Source: Blastocatellia bacterium (lineage in GTDB: Bacteria; Acidobacteriota; Blastocatellia; RBC074). Taken from it: a stretch of DNA of 63,606 nt. This document shows, piece by piece, positions 47,280 through 56,844 of this stretch. A model generated the notes under the pieces. The model was not told the DNA's origin. It was given only the letters and a program-made list of their open reading frames with translations, and ran no database searches. Each line of letters starts with the position of its first letter. The stretch's first letter is position 1. The DNA lies in contig JAEUQN010000013.1 of the NCBI GenBank assembly GCA_016789725.1, positions 1 to 63,606 of the forward strand, read 5' to 3'. A program made the position numbers and the translations under genes.

Positions 47280-47612
47280 ATGTCGCCAATCGCAACCACA
47301 CCGAAACCGCCGTATTACGCAGTGATCTTTACGAACCTCCGCACAGAGGGCGATCAGGGTTACGAAGCAATGGCCGAGAGAATGGTCGAACTCGGCGCAA
47401 CAATGCCGGGCTTTTTGGGCATCGAATCGGTGCGCGATGGTTTGGGCATCACGATTTCTTACTGGGAAAGCGAAGAGGCGATTCGTCACTGGCATGAGCA
47501 AACAGAACACAAACTGGCCCAGCAAAAAGGCTATGAAATTTGGTATCAATCTTTCAAATTGCGCGTCTGCAAAATCGAACGCGATTATGGTTTCGAGAGA
47601 CAAGCCGAATGA
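47280..47612 (+). CDS. Antibiotic-biosynthesis-monooxygenase (ABM) domain protein
   Basis: 110 residues, preceded by [47 protein letters not shown] and [15 protein letters not shown] match the ABM dimeric alpha-beta barrel, in which many members are small-molecule oxygenases or just ligand binders. Overlaps the next start (ATGA). Confidence 0.85.
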   Translation: MSPIATTPKPPYYAVIFTNLRTEGDQGYEAMAERMVELGATMPGFLGIESVRDGLGITISYWESEEAIRHWHEQTEHKLAQQKGYEIWYQSFKLRVCKIERDYGFERQAE

Positions 47613-48517
47613 ATGACATGAGCAATCGCAAACGGCATGAAGATTTATCAACCTCCCATCAACCGATCAGCGATTTTCTGACGCTGCCGACAACGCCTGC
47701 TGAGTGGGAGCCATATCGCCTTCGCACGGAGCAAATCGAATTCTTTCACGAATACGGTTATTTATCGGGCCTTCCATTGCTGGGCGATCAACAGGTCGAA
47801 GTCTTGCGCCAGGAACTCGCCGAGATTGTGGATCCCGTGCATCCTCTTCACCATTTGTTCTACGAATTCCACTCGAACGAAGCAACGGATCCGACCAAGG
47901 TGTTATTTCACGCCCTGGGAGCGTGGCGCATTACGCCAGGCTTTCACGATTTGCTCTGGCATCCGCAATTTGTGATGGCGGCGTCGCAATTGCTCGGCGG
48001 TGCGGTGCGCTTCTGGCACGATCAATTGTTTTGCAAACCTGCGCATCACGGCGGTGTCGTCGCATGGCATCAGGATTATTCGTACTGGACGCGGACACAG
48101 CCACTGGCGCATTTGACCTGCTGGATTGGCCTGGACGACGCAAGCCAGGAGAATGGATGTTTGCAATATATTCCGGGATCACATCGCTGGCCCGACTTGC
48201 CAATCACCGGCCTGACCGGAGATATGGACGCGATTCAGACTGTGCTGAATGACGAACAAAAAGCGGCGTTCCAACCGGTTGCCATTGAGTTGAAGCAAGG
48301 GCAATGCTCATTTCACCACCCCCGGATGATTCACGGCTCAGACGCGAACCTGACCTCACGACAACGCCGCGCAACCGTTATTAACGTCTTTCGGGATGGC
48401 GTTCGCTCAGCTTCCAATGAACCATTACTGAACGGTGTCCCCATTGTTCCGAGCGGAACGAAAATGAGCGGACAATTCTTCCCACTGCTTTTTGATCCCG
48501 TTGAGCCGATCACATAA
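47609..48517 (+). CDS. Phytanoyl-CoA dioxygenase family protein
   Basis: 302 residues. Fe(II)/2-oxoglutarate oxygenase: WHQDYSYW carries H-x-D, and [12 protein letters not shown] has the distal His; RRATVINVF gives the 2-oxoglutarate Arg region. [11 protein letters not shown] is a typical N-terminal start. Substrate unknown. Coupled to the ABM gene by an ATGA overlap. Confidence 0.88.
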   Translation: MNDMSNRKRHEDLSTSHQPISDFLTLPTTPAEWEPYRLRTEQIEFFHEYGYLSGLPLLGDQQVEVLRQELAEIVDPVHPLHHLFYEFHSNEATDPTKVLFHALGAWRITPGFHDLLWHPQFVMAASQLLGGAVRFWHDQLFCKPAHHGGVVAWHQDYSYWTRTQPLAHLTCWIGLDDASQENGCLQYIPGSHRWPDLPITGLTGDMDAIQTVLNDEQKAAFQPVAIELKQGQCSFHHPRMIHGSDANLTSRQRRATVINVFRDGVRSASNEPLLNGVPIVPSGTKMSGQFFPLLFDPVEPIT

Positions 48518-48608
48518 AACGATCTGCGGCGAGCTGGCTCTTTACTCCGGCGCGTTGGCGTTTTATTTTGGCTGCGCACTGAAACTCAAAAGCGAAGGGC
48601 TTCGCTTA

Positions 48609-48750
48609 AAATCAAAAGGCACAAGGCACAAGGCAAAAAGCCGGTATTGAAGTTTCTTTTACCCTGGCTTTTGTTTGTCTTGAAATCTTTTGATGAAGAA
48701 ACAGGTTTTTCTAAATTCCACTTTTGCCTTTTGCAATTTGCCTTTTGATT
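48609..48750. repeat. Inverted A/C-rich low-complexity repeat before the Nramp-like gene
   Basis: AATCAAAAGGCA at 48610-48621 and its exact complement TGCCTTTTGATT at 48739-48750 bracket runs of (A)AGGCA and TTTTGCC. The Nramp-like frame extends into this sequence up to 48690, but the repeat is not likely protein-coding. Confidence 0.6.
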
Positions 48751-48755
48751 TCTCT

Positions 48756-50105
48756 ATGAAAGACCCATATCAACTACTCCCCGAAGACATCGAACAACCA
48801 CCTGCCACCTTTTCGGGCGCGCTCAAACGCATCGGACCGGGCATGATTTTAGCGGCGTCTATCGTCGGCTCCGGTGAATTGATTGCGACGACAAATCTGG
48901 GGGCGCAAATCGGCTATGTCGGCCTCTGGATCGTGCTGCTGAGTTGCTTTATCAAACCCGTGATTCAGGCTGAACTCGGACGCTTTACGATTGCGAGCGG
49001 CGAAACAGGACTCGCCGGACTCAACCGCGTGCCGGGACCGCGCTTCAAGCTGAACTGGGTGGTCGTTGCCTGGTTCATCATGACGATGATCACGTTGATG
49101 CAATTGGGCGCAATGTTTGGCGGCGTGGCACAGGTGCTGAACCTGCTGGTGCCTGCGATTTCCGTGCCGATTTGGGTGTTGTTGTTGCTGGGGCTGACGT
49201 TAGCCCTGCTGCTCGGTGGCGGCTATGAACGCATCGAAGGCATTGCCGTCATCAAGGTCGCATTGTTTACCCTGCTGACGTTGTTATCCGCTTTATTGCT
49301 GACGCAAATGCCGCAATATTTTTCGTGGTCAGCCGCAGCAGAAGGGTTGAAATTCAAAATGCCAGAAGAAGGCCTATCACAGGCCGTCGCGGTGTTCGGC
49401 ATTGTCGGCGTCGGCGCATCAGAATTGCTGATGTACCCATACTGGTGCGTCGAAAAAGGCTACGCGCGTTTTGCCGGACGATATGACGGTTCGTATGATT
49501 GGGTAGCGCGGGCGCGCGGCTGGGTGAAGGTGATGCACGTGGATATTCTGGCTTCGATGTTGATCTATACCGTTGCAACAATTGCGTTCTTTTTGCTGGG
49601 CGCGGGCGTGCTGCACGGAATGGGATTGGTGCCGGGCAACAAAGAAACCGAAATGATTTCGGTGCTCTCCAACATCTATACGCAGACGTTCGGAGGATGG
49701 GCCAAATGGTTGTTTTACGCGGGCGCGATTATCACATTGTACGGGACGATTTTTGCGGCGACCGCAGCAAACTCGCGCGTCTTTGCCGATATGATGCGCT
49801 TGACGGGTCTGTTTCGCGGCGATGATTACGCGACCCGTGTGAAGTTTCGCAACGGCTATGTGATCGGCTCGCTGATTATCCCGGTGCTTCTCTTTTTCTA
49901 TTTCAAAACGCCCGTCAAAATGGTGATCGCAGGCGGCATCGCACAGTCTTTAATGCTTCCCATCATCGGCATCGGCACCCTGGTTTTGCATCATCGTTAT
50001 GTCCCCAAAGAATTACGGCCATCAAAGATCGTAACCATTGCGTTATGGCTGACCACAATCATCATCTCGTGCCTGATGGCCTACTGGGTGAAAACACGTT
50101 TTTGA
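48756..50105 (+). CDS. Nramp-like transporter lacking the canonical metal motif
   Basis: 449 residues, about 11 membrane helices. The helix-1 block is GPGMILAASIVGSGELIATT; Nramp has DPGN at the place of GSGE, so both metal-binding Asp and Asn are lost. Helix 6 (GASELLMYP) also lacks the MPH motif. Similar to non-canonical Nramp-related groups. The substrate is probably not a classical transition metal. Start at ATG 48756; a start at 48690 would translate repeat sequence. Confidence 0.82.
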   Translation: MKDPYQLLPEDIEQPPATFSGALKRIGPGMILAASIVGSGELIATTNLGAQIGYVGLWIVLLSCFIKPVIQAELGRFTIASGETGLAGLNRVPGPRFKLNWVVVAWFIMTMITLMQLGAMFGGVAQVLNLLVPAISVPIWVLLLLGLTLALLLGGGYERIEGIAVIKVALFTLLTLLSALLLTQMPQYFSWSAAAEGLKFKMPEEGLSQAVAVFGIVGVGASELLMYPYWCVEKGYARFAGRYDGSYDWVARARGWVKVMHVDILASMLIYTVATIAFFLLGAGVLHGMGLVPGNKETEMISVLSNIYTQTFGGWAKWLFYAGAIITLYGTIFAATAANSRVFADMMRLTGLFRGDDYATRVKFRNGYVIGSLIIPVLLFFYFKTPVKMVIAGGIAQSLMLPIIGIGTLVLHHRYVPKELRPSKIVTIALWLTTIIISCLMAYWVKTRF

Positions 50106-50625
50106 GCGACGTTGGGCGGTTCTGGACCAGTGCATTCAGAACCGACTCCCCCATCTCAATTCGCCGCCACTCAGGCTTCTGTCGGCCATAGCAGTTGCGT
50201 TGAGGTGTCATATTAAAGTACCAATCGCAGCCCTGAGATGCGATACCATTCAATCTCAGCTATTGTGGACATAAGGGAAGAATATTATTATTTGAATGGG
50301 TATCTGAGCAGGATTATCTCGAAGGATTAAGTTAAGCATTCGAGTGGTGTTCGGATTATGAGTCAGTTTAAATTACGTCTTGCTGTTCGCTTTACTCCCA
50401 CAACTTCGACACCGAATAGCTGGCGTTATTATTATATTTTTATCCCTACAAGTCCCCCAACCGGAAAGCTCGGAATCAATAAACGATTGATTGATTTTTA
50501 GGTGTGCTTTAGCAATCTCGAATCTCCCTCTAGCTGCAACACCTTTTTTTCCTATCTCGCACGTTTTTTACATCAAGAGGTCTCGCCCCTACTGCAACCG
50601 ACAATGAAAGGGTAAAGATTCTCCT
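50106..50625. other. 520-nt gene-less region before the PAS kinase
   Basis: No clear gene. The first 150 nt can be read on the minus strand as a 63-residue frame (GCDWYFNMTPQRNC, WRRIEMGESVLN) that might be mobile-element debris. A hairpin CGGTTCTG/CAGAACCG lies at 50117-50144. The rest is AT-rich and may carry the kinase promoter. Confidence 0.4.
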
Positions 50626-53600
50626 ATGCCGAACTCTAGGAAAGTCCCACCAAGTGTCAGCCATGAGCCTGGGACCGCGGCGGCTCAACCAGTAAATGAG
50701 GGCCACGAAAGCGAACTATATTTTCGACAATTGGCCGAATGCATCCCGCAATTGCTGTGGATGTGTGATGCAGCCGGAAATGTTATTTACTCCAGTCCCC
50801 AATGGGTGGAATACACTGGAAGACCAATCATAGACAGAACAAATAATTATTGGTCTCCACCAGTTCACCCTGAGGATTGGGAAAAAGTGCAAGAAGCCTG
50901 GCAACAAGCCTTAACAACTGGTACGGAGTTTAAGTTCGAATTCAGAATTCGTCGCTATGATGGTTGTTATCACTGGTTTGATACGCGAGCTTTGCCGATG
51001 CGTGACGAAACAGGGCAAATCGTGAAGTGGGTCGGAACTAACACGGATATTCAGGAGCAGCGGGAAATGCGCGATGCCTTGCGAGCTTCAGAAGAACGGC
51101 TCCGGCTTGCAACCGAAGCCGCGCAAATCGGAACCTGGGAACGTGACCTGAAAACCAATCAGCTCCGATGGTCTCTCCGTCAGGAACAATTGATGGGATA
51201 TGAGCCTGGTACTTTTCCCAGCACCTACGAAGCCTTTTTTGCGCTCGTCCATCCCGAAGATCGTCAGCGACTGGCCGACGCACAGCAGGAAGCGCGGCGA
51301 ACCGGAGCGTACCAGGTCGAACTGCGTTTCAAATTAGCAGATGGACGTGAGCGTTGGGGGCTGCTGCGGGGACAGGCTATCTACGATGAGCAAGGACAAC
51401 CGGTCCGGCTCATCGGAGTTGACATGGACATCACGGAACGCAAACGTGACGAAGCGGCGCTCAGCAAAAGCTATGAGCAATTGCGTTTGATGGTGGAGCA
51501 AGCGCCAGCGGGAATTGCCATGCTGGACCTCAATATGTGCTATCTCGCAGCCAGCCAACGCTGGAAAACCGAGTTCGAGATAGGAGAACAGGACCTCATC
51601 GGACGTTCACACTTTGAGGTTTTCCCGGACCTCCCGGAATGGGCGAAAGAGGTTTACCAAAAGGCGATGGCCGGAAAAATTATCAAAAACGATGAAGATG
51701 AGTGGACCAAATCAGATGGAAGCAAAGTGTGGGTACGTTGGGCGGTTCACCCCTGGCGCACCGCCCACAACGAAATCGGCGGCATTCTTATTTCCGCCGA
51801 AAATATCACGCTCTACAAAAGCACCGAAGAGGCACTGCGTCAGAGCAAAGCAAAACTCGAAGCGGTCTTTCAGACTATTCAGGATGGTATTGCCGTCACC
51901 GATATGAACGGAAATTTCCTTTTGGTAAATGAGGCAGAAACACGAATCACAGGTCGCTCCTCACTCCAAGGGGTGTCACCAAACCCAGCCTTTTACACCG
52001 ACCAATTTCAACTGACCGATGCAGGAGGCAAGATTCTTCCAATGAAAGAATGGCCGCTCAGCAGAATTCTGCGGGGCGAAAAGATTACCGATCTGGAATT
52101 ACAGGGACGCCGACTGGATACAGGACAAGAGTGGTGCTTCAGCTATAGCGGAGAACCCGTGCGAGATGCTCAGGGGCAGCCGTTTCTCGCCGTGGTCGTA
52201 AGGCGCGATATTACAGACCATAAACGAGCCGAAGAGGCTTTACAAATTAGCGAAGACCGCCTTCGCCAGTTACATCGCATCGTGGCGAACGCGGACGTGA
52301 ATCATACCGAAAAAATCCAACAACTGCTGAGGCTGGGAGCACAGGAGTTCAAACTGGAAAACGGTGTATTGGGCCATATCAAAGATGCCCAATACAGTGT
52401 TATCCAGGCCTTTTCGTCAGATAACTCTATTATCGTAGGCTTTCAGTGTCAGCTCAGTGAAGTGCTTTGCGAAGAAGTTGTCCGCCGCAATGATTGGATG
52501 GCACTTGAACACATCTCGGCTACGAAATGGCGCGAGCACAAAGCCCGTGCAACGTTTGGAGTAGAAGTGTATTTTGCCGCCCCGACGCAAATGGCAGGCC
52601 ACCTTTACGGCACGGTTTGCTTCGCCGGTAAAACGCCCCGCGCAACGCCTTTTACCACTGGAGACCAGGAGTTTTTACGCCTCCTGGCACAATGGATCGG
52701 GGCCGAATTAACCAAACACGAGGCTGAGAAAAAGCTGCAAAAAGCGGAAAAACGACAACGCATGGCGTTGGATGCTGGCAAAATGGGGACGTGGAGTTGG
52801 GACCCAGATACCGGTCTGATTGAGACGGATGAGATTGCCCGCAACCTCTCAGGCTTCACCGCCGAATCTTTTGAAGGAACAATGGAACAAGCGATGGGCG
52901 CGATCCATCCAGATGATAGGGAAATGGTAAATACCCGATTGAATATCGCACTACGAAACCGAACCCCTTACGAAGCAGAATGTCGAGTGATTCATCCCGA
53001 CCAATCTGTTCACTGGATCGCTACCTTTGGACAAGGGGACTATCACTCAACCGGAGAGTTTTTAGGGTTTAATGGAATAGTATTTGACATTACGGCCCGA
53101 AAAGAAGCAGAGCAACAATTACGGTTGTGGGCCGACGCCTTTGAGCATTGCGCTCATGGATTGGTTATCGGCAACCCACAGACCAATCGCATCATGGCTT
53201 GTAATCCGGCCTTCGCCCAGATGCAACAATGGACGGTTGAACAAACGGTTGGCGCACCCATCTTGTCGCTATATGCGCCGCCCGAACAGGAAGACGTCCG
53301 CCATCAAATTGCGTTAGCTGACCGCACCGGAAAAGCTCAATACGAAACCTATATGACGCGTAAAGATGGGAAGCGAATCCCGGTGCAAATGGACGTGGTA
53401 AGCGTTTCAGATCAAGACGGAAAGCTGCTTTATCGCGTCGCTACCAGACAAGATATTAGTGCCCGTAAACAAGCCGAAGAAAAATTGCGGCAAAGTGAAA
53501 ATCACTTCCGTGCGCTCTTTGAAGCCAGAGCCGTGGGGAGTGTCGAGTGTGAAGCCAAAACCGGGCGATTCCTGCGCGTAAATCAGAAAATGTGTGAAAT

Positions 53601-55677
53601 CGTTGGCTATTCCGCCGAAGAATTACAGGAACGAACGTTTGCTGAAATTACGCACCCTGAGGATTGGGATTTTACTGCCGATAAATACCAACTGTTCATT
53701 ACCGGAAAAGTCCCGGAATATGAGGTCGAAAAACGCTATCTTCGCAAAGATGGTTCTATCGTCTGGGTCGGCGTCACCTCTTCCCTTCTCCTCGACGAAG
53801 AGGGCCAGCCCTGGCATACGGTCGCCGTGATTCAGGACATTACCAAACGCAAACAAGCCAAAGAAGAATTGCGCGAATCAGAAATCCGATTCCGCACGTT
53901 ATTTGAGCAATCGGCACTTGGTCAAATCATCATTGATGACAACTTGAAAGTGGTGGATTGCAACCGAACGATAACTCAGATGTTGGGTTACTCGCACGAA
54001 GAACTATTAGAACGCGGTATGAATGATTTTGAGGCGAGTCCGGCGCGGACAGAAATCCCGCCCACCGGGCAAAATGGCAACACTCCATTTCAAACCCTCT
54101 ACCGGACCAAAACCGGCGAACTCAGAAATGTTCTCGTCGTAGCGACCAACATTCGCATTAAAGGCAAAACGTTTGGGTACAACTCAATCCTGGATATTAC
54201 CGACCAGAAGCGAGCTGAAGAGGGGTTGCAAAGAGAACGGCTCCGGCTCGAAAAGATTGCCAGTTCTTCGCCCACTGTCATTTATTCTTTCTGTATCACT
54301 CCTGATGGTCAATATACCTGTCCGTATGTCAGCGCCGCATTTTTTGATGTTTATGGTTTTAGTGCTGAAGAGGTACGAAAGGATGCGCGCATCACGAATA
54401 CCAGGGTACACCCGGAGGATTTACCAGGCTTATGGAACTCTATCATGGAGGCAGCCCGTACTTTTTCACGGTGGCATCATACCTGGCGCGTGAATCATCC
54501 CCTCAAGGGCGAAATTTGGCTCGAAGCCTATTCGGCTCCCGTGCGCGAACCCGATGGCAGTATCACCTGGCACGGCATTATCAACGATGTCACGGAACAA
54601 AAACGGGCCGAGCAATCGCTACGTAACAGCGAGGAACGACTCAAGCTGGCACTGGCCGCCGCCCGAATGGGCGTCTGGGAATGGGACCTCCGCACGAATG
54701 CGGTGTTCTGGTCGAAAGAATGTTATGAGATGCTGGGCGATAATAATTTCGACGAAACGATAGAGGGATTTACCAGGATTCTCCATCCAGAAGATCAAGA
54801 GCGGATCATACAATTAGCGGGGCAAGCCATTACACAAAAGGCCATTTTCTCTGCCGAATTCCGTGCCCGTCGCGCCAATGGTCAAGAGATATGGCTCATG
54901 AATCTGGGACGGGCACAATATGACAAGCAAGGCACTCCCACGCGCATGATCGGGATGGTGCAGGATATTACCGAACGTAAACGGGCCGAAGCAGAATTAG
55001 AAAAATCGCTGGAAGAAATCAGATCGTTGGCGACGCACTTACAGGAGGTGCGAGAGGAAGAGCGCAAACGCATTGCGCGCGAACTGCATGATGAACTAGG
55101 ACAAGCTCTGGCAGGGTTAAAATTCGATCTCGCCTGGTTGGAGAGTCAATTAACGGCCCACGATTCCGCCACCGCTGGTGCCTTTAAGAAAAAGACTCAG
55201 ATGATGTCCAAACTGATTGATTCCACCATCCAAATCGGACGGAAAATTGCAACCGATCTGAGACCGCGAGTGCTGGATGATTTGGGATTGATCGCGGCGC
55301 TGAGATGGCAATCCCGCGATTTTCAGACCCGCACTGGAATCACCTGTAATTTTATGACGACGACCGAAGAGTTACCGCTGGATGCGGGCCGCGCGACGGC
55401 AGTATTTCGGATCTGTCAGGAAACTCTCACCAACGTCTTGCGCCACGCACAAGCCAGCACGGTCACAATTCGGCTGCAAGCCAATGACAACCACCTCTAC
55501 CTTGACATTCAAGACAATGGACGGGGGATTACCAGACAAGAAATTACGGGTTCCGTCTCGCACGGTTTATTAGGCATGAAAGAACGCGTGCTCCCCTATG
55601 GCGGCACCTTAGATATTCAAGGACAAGTTGGAAAAGGAACAACCATCAAAGTGATACTACCTCTCGCCACAGATTAG
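50626..55677 (+). CDS. Cytoplasmic sensor histidine kinase with ten PAS domains and a GAF domain
   Basis: 1683 residues with no membrane helix. PAS domains: about 28-150, 155-280, 285-405, 408-535, then GAF 545-705, PAS 710-835, 838-960, 962-1085, 1090-1205, 1210-1330, 1335-1455; each ends in the PAC-type DITERKRAEE motif. Then HisKA_3 with RKRIARELHDELGQALAG (His of ARELHDE is the phosphosite) and a NarL-type ATPase domain (VLRHAQASTV, DNGRGI, GLLGMKERV). Couples to the response regulator 11 nt downstream. Signals unknown; probably soluble ligands or redox. Confidence 0.93.
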   Translation: MPNSRKVPPSVSHEPGTAAAQPVNEGHESELYFRQLAECIPQLLWMCDAAGNVIYSSPQWVEYTGRPIIDRTNNYWSPPVHPEDWEKVQEAWQQALTTGTEFKFEFRIRRYDGCYHWFDTRALPMRDETGQIVKWVGTNTDIQEQREMRDALRASEERLRLATEAAQIGTWERDLKTNQLRWSLRQEQLMGYEPGTFPSTYEAFFALVHPEDRQRLADAQQEARRTGAYQVELRFKLADGRERWGLLRGQAIYDEQGQPVRLIGVDMDITERKRDEAALSKSYEQLRLMVEQAPAGIAMLDLNMCYLAASQRWKTEFEIGEQDLIGRSHFEVFPDLPEWAKEVYQKAMAGKIIKNDEDEWTKSDGSKVWVRWAVHPWRTAHNEIGGILISAENITLYKSTEEALRQSKAKLEAVFQTIQDGIAVTDMNGNFLLVNEAETRITGRSSLQGVSPNPAFYTDQFQLTDAGGKILPMKEWPLSRILRGEKITDLELQGRRLDTGQEWCFSYSGEPVRDAQGQPFLAVVVRRDITDHKRAEEALQISEDRLRQLHRIVANADVNHTEKIQQLLRLGAQEFKLENGVLGHIKDAQYSVIQAFSSDNSIIVGFQCQLSEVLCEEVVRRNDWMALEHISATKWREHKARATFGVEVYFAAPTQMAGHLYGTVCFAGKTPRATPFTTGDQEFLRLLAQWIGAELTKHEAEKKLQKAEKRQRMALDAGKMGTWSWDPDTGLIETDEIARNLSGFTAESFEGTMEQAMGAIHPDDREMVNTRLNIALRNRTPYEAECRVIHPDQSVHWIATFGQGDYHSTGEFLGFNGIVFDITARKEAEQQLRLWADAFEHCAHGLVIGNPQTNRIMACNPAFAQMQQWTVEQTVGAPILSLYAPPEQEDVRHQIALADRTGKAQYETYMTRKDGKRIPVQMDVVSVSDQDGKLLYRVATRQDISARKQAEEKLRQSENHFRALFEARAVGSVECEAKTGRFLRVNQKMCEIVGYSAEELQERTFAEITHPEDWDFTADKYQLFITGKVPEYEVEKRYLRKDGSIVWVGVTSSLLLDEEGQPWHTVAVIQDITKRKQAKEELRESEIRFRTLFEQSALGQIIIDDNLKVVDCNRTITQMLGYSHEELLERGMNDFEASPARTEIPPTGQNGNTPFQTLYRTKTGELRNVLVVATNIRIKGKTFGYNSILDITDQKRAEEGLQRERLRLEKIASSSPTVIYSFCITPDGQYTCPYVSAAFFDVYGFSAEEVRKDARITNTRVHPEDLPGLWNSIMEAARTFSRWHHTWRVNHPLKGEIWLEAYSAPVREPDGSITWHGIINDVTEQKRAEQSLRNSEERLKLALAAARMGVWEWDLRTNAVFWSKECYEMLGDNNFDETIEGFTRILHPEDQERIIQLAGQAITQKAIFSAEFRARRANGQEIWLMNLGRAQYDKQGTPTRMIGMVQDITERKRAEAELEKSLEEIRSLATHLQEVREEERKRIARELHDELGQALAGLKFDLAWLESQLTAHDSATAGAFKKKTQMMSKLIDSTIQIGRKIATDLRPRVLDDLGLIAALRWQSRDFQTRTGITCNFMTTTEELPLDAGRATAVFRICQETLTNVLRHAQASTVTIRLQANDNHLYLDIQDNGRGITRQEITGSVSHGLLGMKERVLPYGGTLDIQGQVGKGTTIKVILPLATD

Positions 55678-55688
55678 GAGGTTATAGC

Positions 55689-56321
55689 ATGTCGCGTATT
55701 TTGATCGTGGACGATCACGCCGTTGTCCGTCACGGGCTACGGCAATTGCTCAAAGAAATCCCAGACGTCGCGCATATCGGTGAAGCGCAAAATGCCAAAG
55801 AAGTCATGGACCTGGTACAAGGGCAAACCTGGGATTTGATTGTGCTGGACCTGACGCTGCCGGATAAAATCGGGATCGAAGTACTCAAGGATCTAAAACG
55901 TGACTCTCCCCAAACTCCTGTCCTGGTGATGAGCATGCTGCCTGAAGATCAATACGGGATGAGCGTTTTGAAGGCCGGTGCCTCCGGGTACCTGCCGAAA
56001 GAAAGCGCCCCGGAAGAATTGGTTGACGCGGTTCGTAAGGTTTTGCGTGGTGGCCGATATATTAGCCTGAATCTGGCCGAACATTTAGCCTTTGATCTGG
56101 GGCCAGGCGTGGAAAAACCTCTGCACGAAACGCTCTCTGACCGGGAGTATCAGGTGATGTGCCTGCTGGCGTCCGGCAAAACCAATAGCGAAGTGGCCGA
56201 CCAGCTTTCGATTAGTACCAAAACGGTCAGCACATACCGAAGTCGCATTCTGCTGAAAATGAAGATGCGCACCAACGCGGAGCTGATGAACTACGCCTTT
56301 CGACACAAAATAGTCCAGTAA
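55689..56321 (+). CDS. NarL/FixJ family response regulator
   Basis: 210 residues. Receiver domain: VDDHAVVRHG, LIVLDLTLPDKIG (phosphorylated Asp), ASGYLPKESAPEEL. The LuxR HTH follows: LSDREYQVMCLLASGKTNSE, then STKTVSTYRSRI. AGGAGG precedes ATG 55689. Partner of the upstream PAS kinase. Confidence 0.95.
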   Translation: MSRILIVDDHAVVRHGLRQLLKEIPDVAHIGEAQNAKEVMDLVQGQTWDLIVLDLTLPDKIGIEVLKDLKRDSPQTPVLVMSMLPEDQYGMSVLKAGASGYLPKESAPEELVDAVRKVLRGGRYISLNLAEHLAFDLGPGVEKPLHETLSDREYQVMCLLASGKTNSEVADQLSISTKTVSTYRSRILLKMKMRTNAELMNYAFRHKIVQ

Positions 56322-56335
56322 ACGGCAACCGAGCG

Positions 56336-56643
56336 TGATGGCACGCGAGGGCGCGGGCGTACCCAGATTCACCCGCGAGGGCGCAGGCTTCGAGTTCAAA
56401 GCGGCGCAAGCGGTCGGTATCCTGAGCAAATTGTGGCGGAAGAAATTTCAGTGCGACTTTGCGTTTGAGCCGCGTGTCTTCGGCCAAATACACTTCGCCG
56501 ATCCCACCTTTGCCCAGAACAGACAGGATTTGGTATTGCTGCATCGCGCGCCCGAGCAGGGCTTGCGGCGACGCGATTACTTCCGGCGCAGCGATCAGGG
56601 TATCAGCTTCGGGAAGATGATCCGTAGACATAGGGCGTTTCAT
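56336..56643 (-). pseudogene. Ser/Thr protein kinase fragment (N-terminal lobe only)
   Basis: From ATG 56643, a kinase start is read: YQILSVLGKGGIGEVYLAED, VALKFLPPQFA and DRLRRFELEA. At the helix-C position it switches to ACALAGESGYARALACHH, encoded by the GC-rich repeat. No HRD or DFG motif. The frame then runs antisense to the response regulator. It looks like a kinase gene cut by repeat-associated recombination. Confidence 0.75.
56342..56393 (-). repeat. GC-rich repeat units at the kinase-fragment end
   Basis: 23 of 23 nt at 56344-56366 are the reverse complement of 38138-38160, and a second partial unit follows to 56393. Overall about 43 nt match the two-unit array in the other kinase with a few differences. 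Confidence 0.75.
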
Positions 56644-56844
56644 TGGAAGGGGAAGAACTGCGAGCCGGAACGTACCACAGGTGTAACGCAATAATAACCG
56701 ACGCGGATGGTCCATTGAATGGGGCGAAAGGTTCCTATCTTCCAAAATCTTCGCAACTGCCCTATTCTTGGACGCGTCTTAAAGGCTGTACTTCAACAAC
56801 AACGACTCGCTGAAAACTCATAATCCAAAACGGAGGAACATCCC

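Noticed and set aside
50106..50253. Possible transposase remnant on the minus strand
   Set aside because: The 63-residue frame has a suggestive sequence but no motif I could name, and no inverted repeats at its ends.
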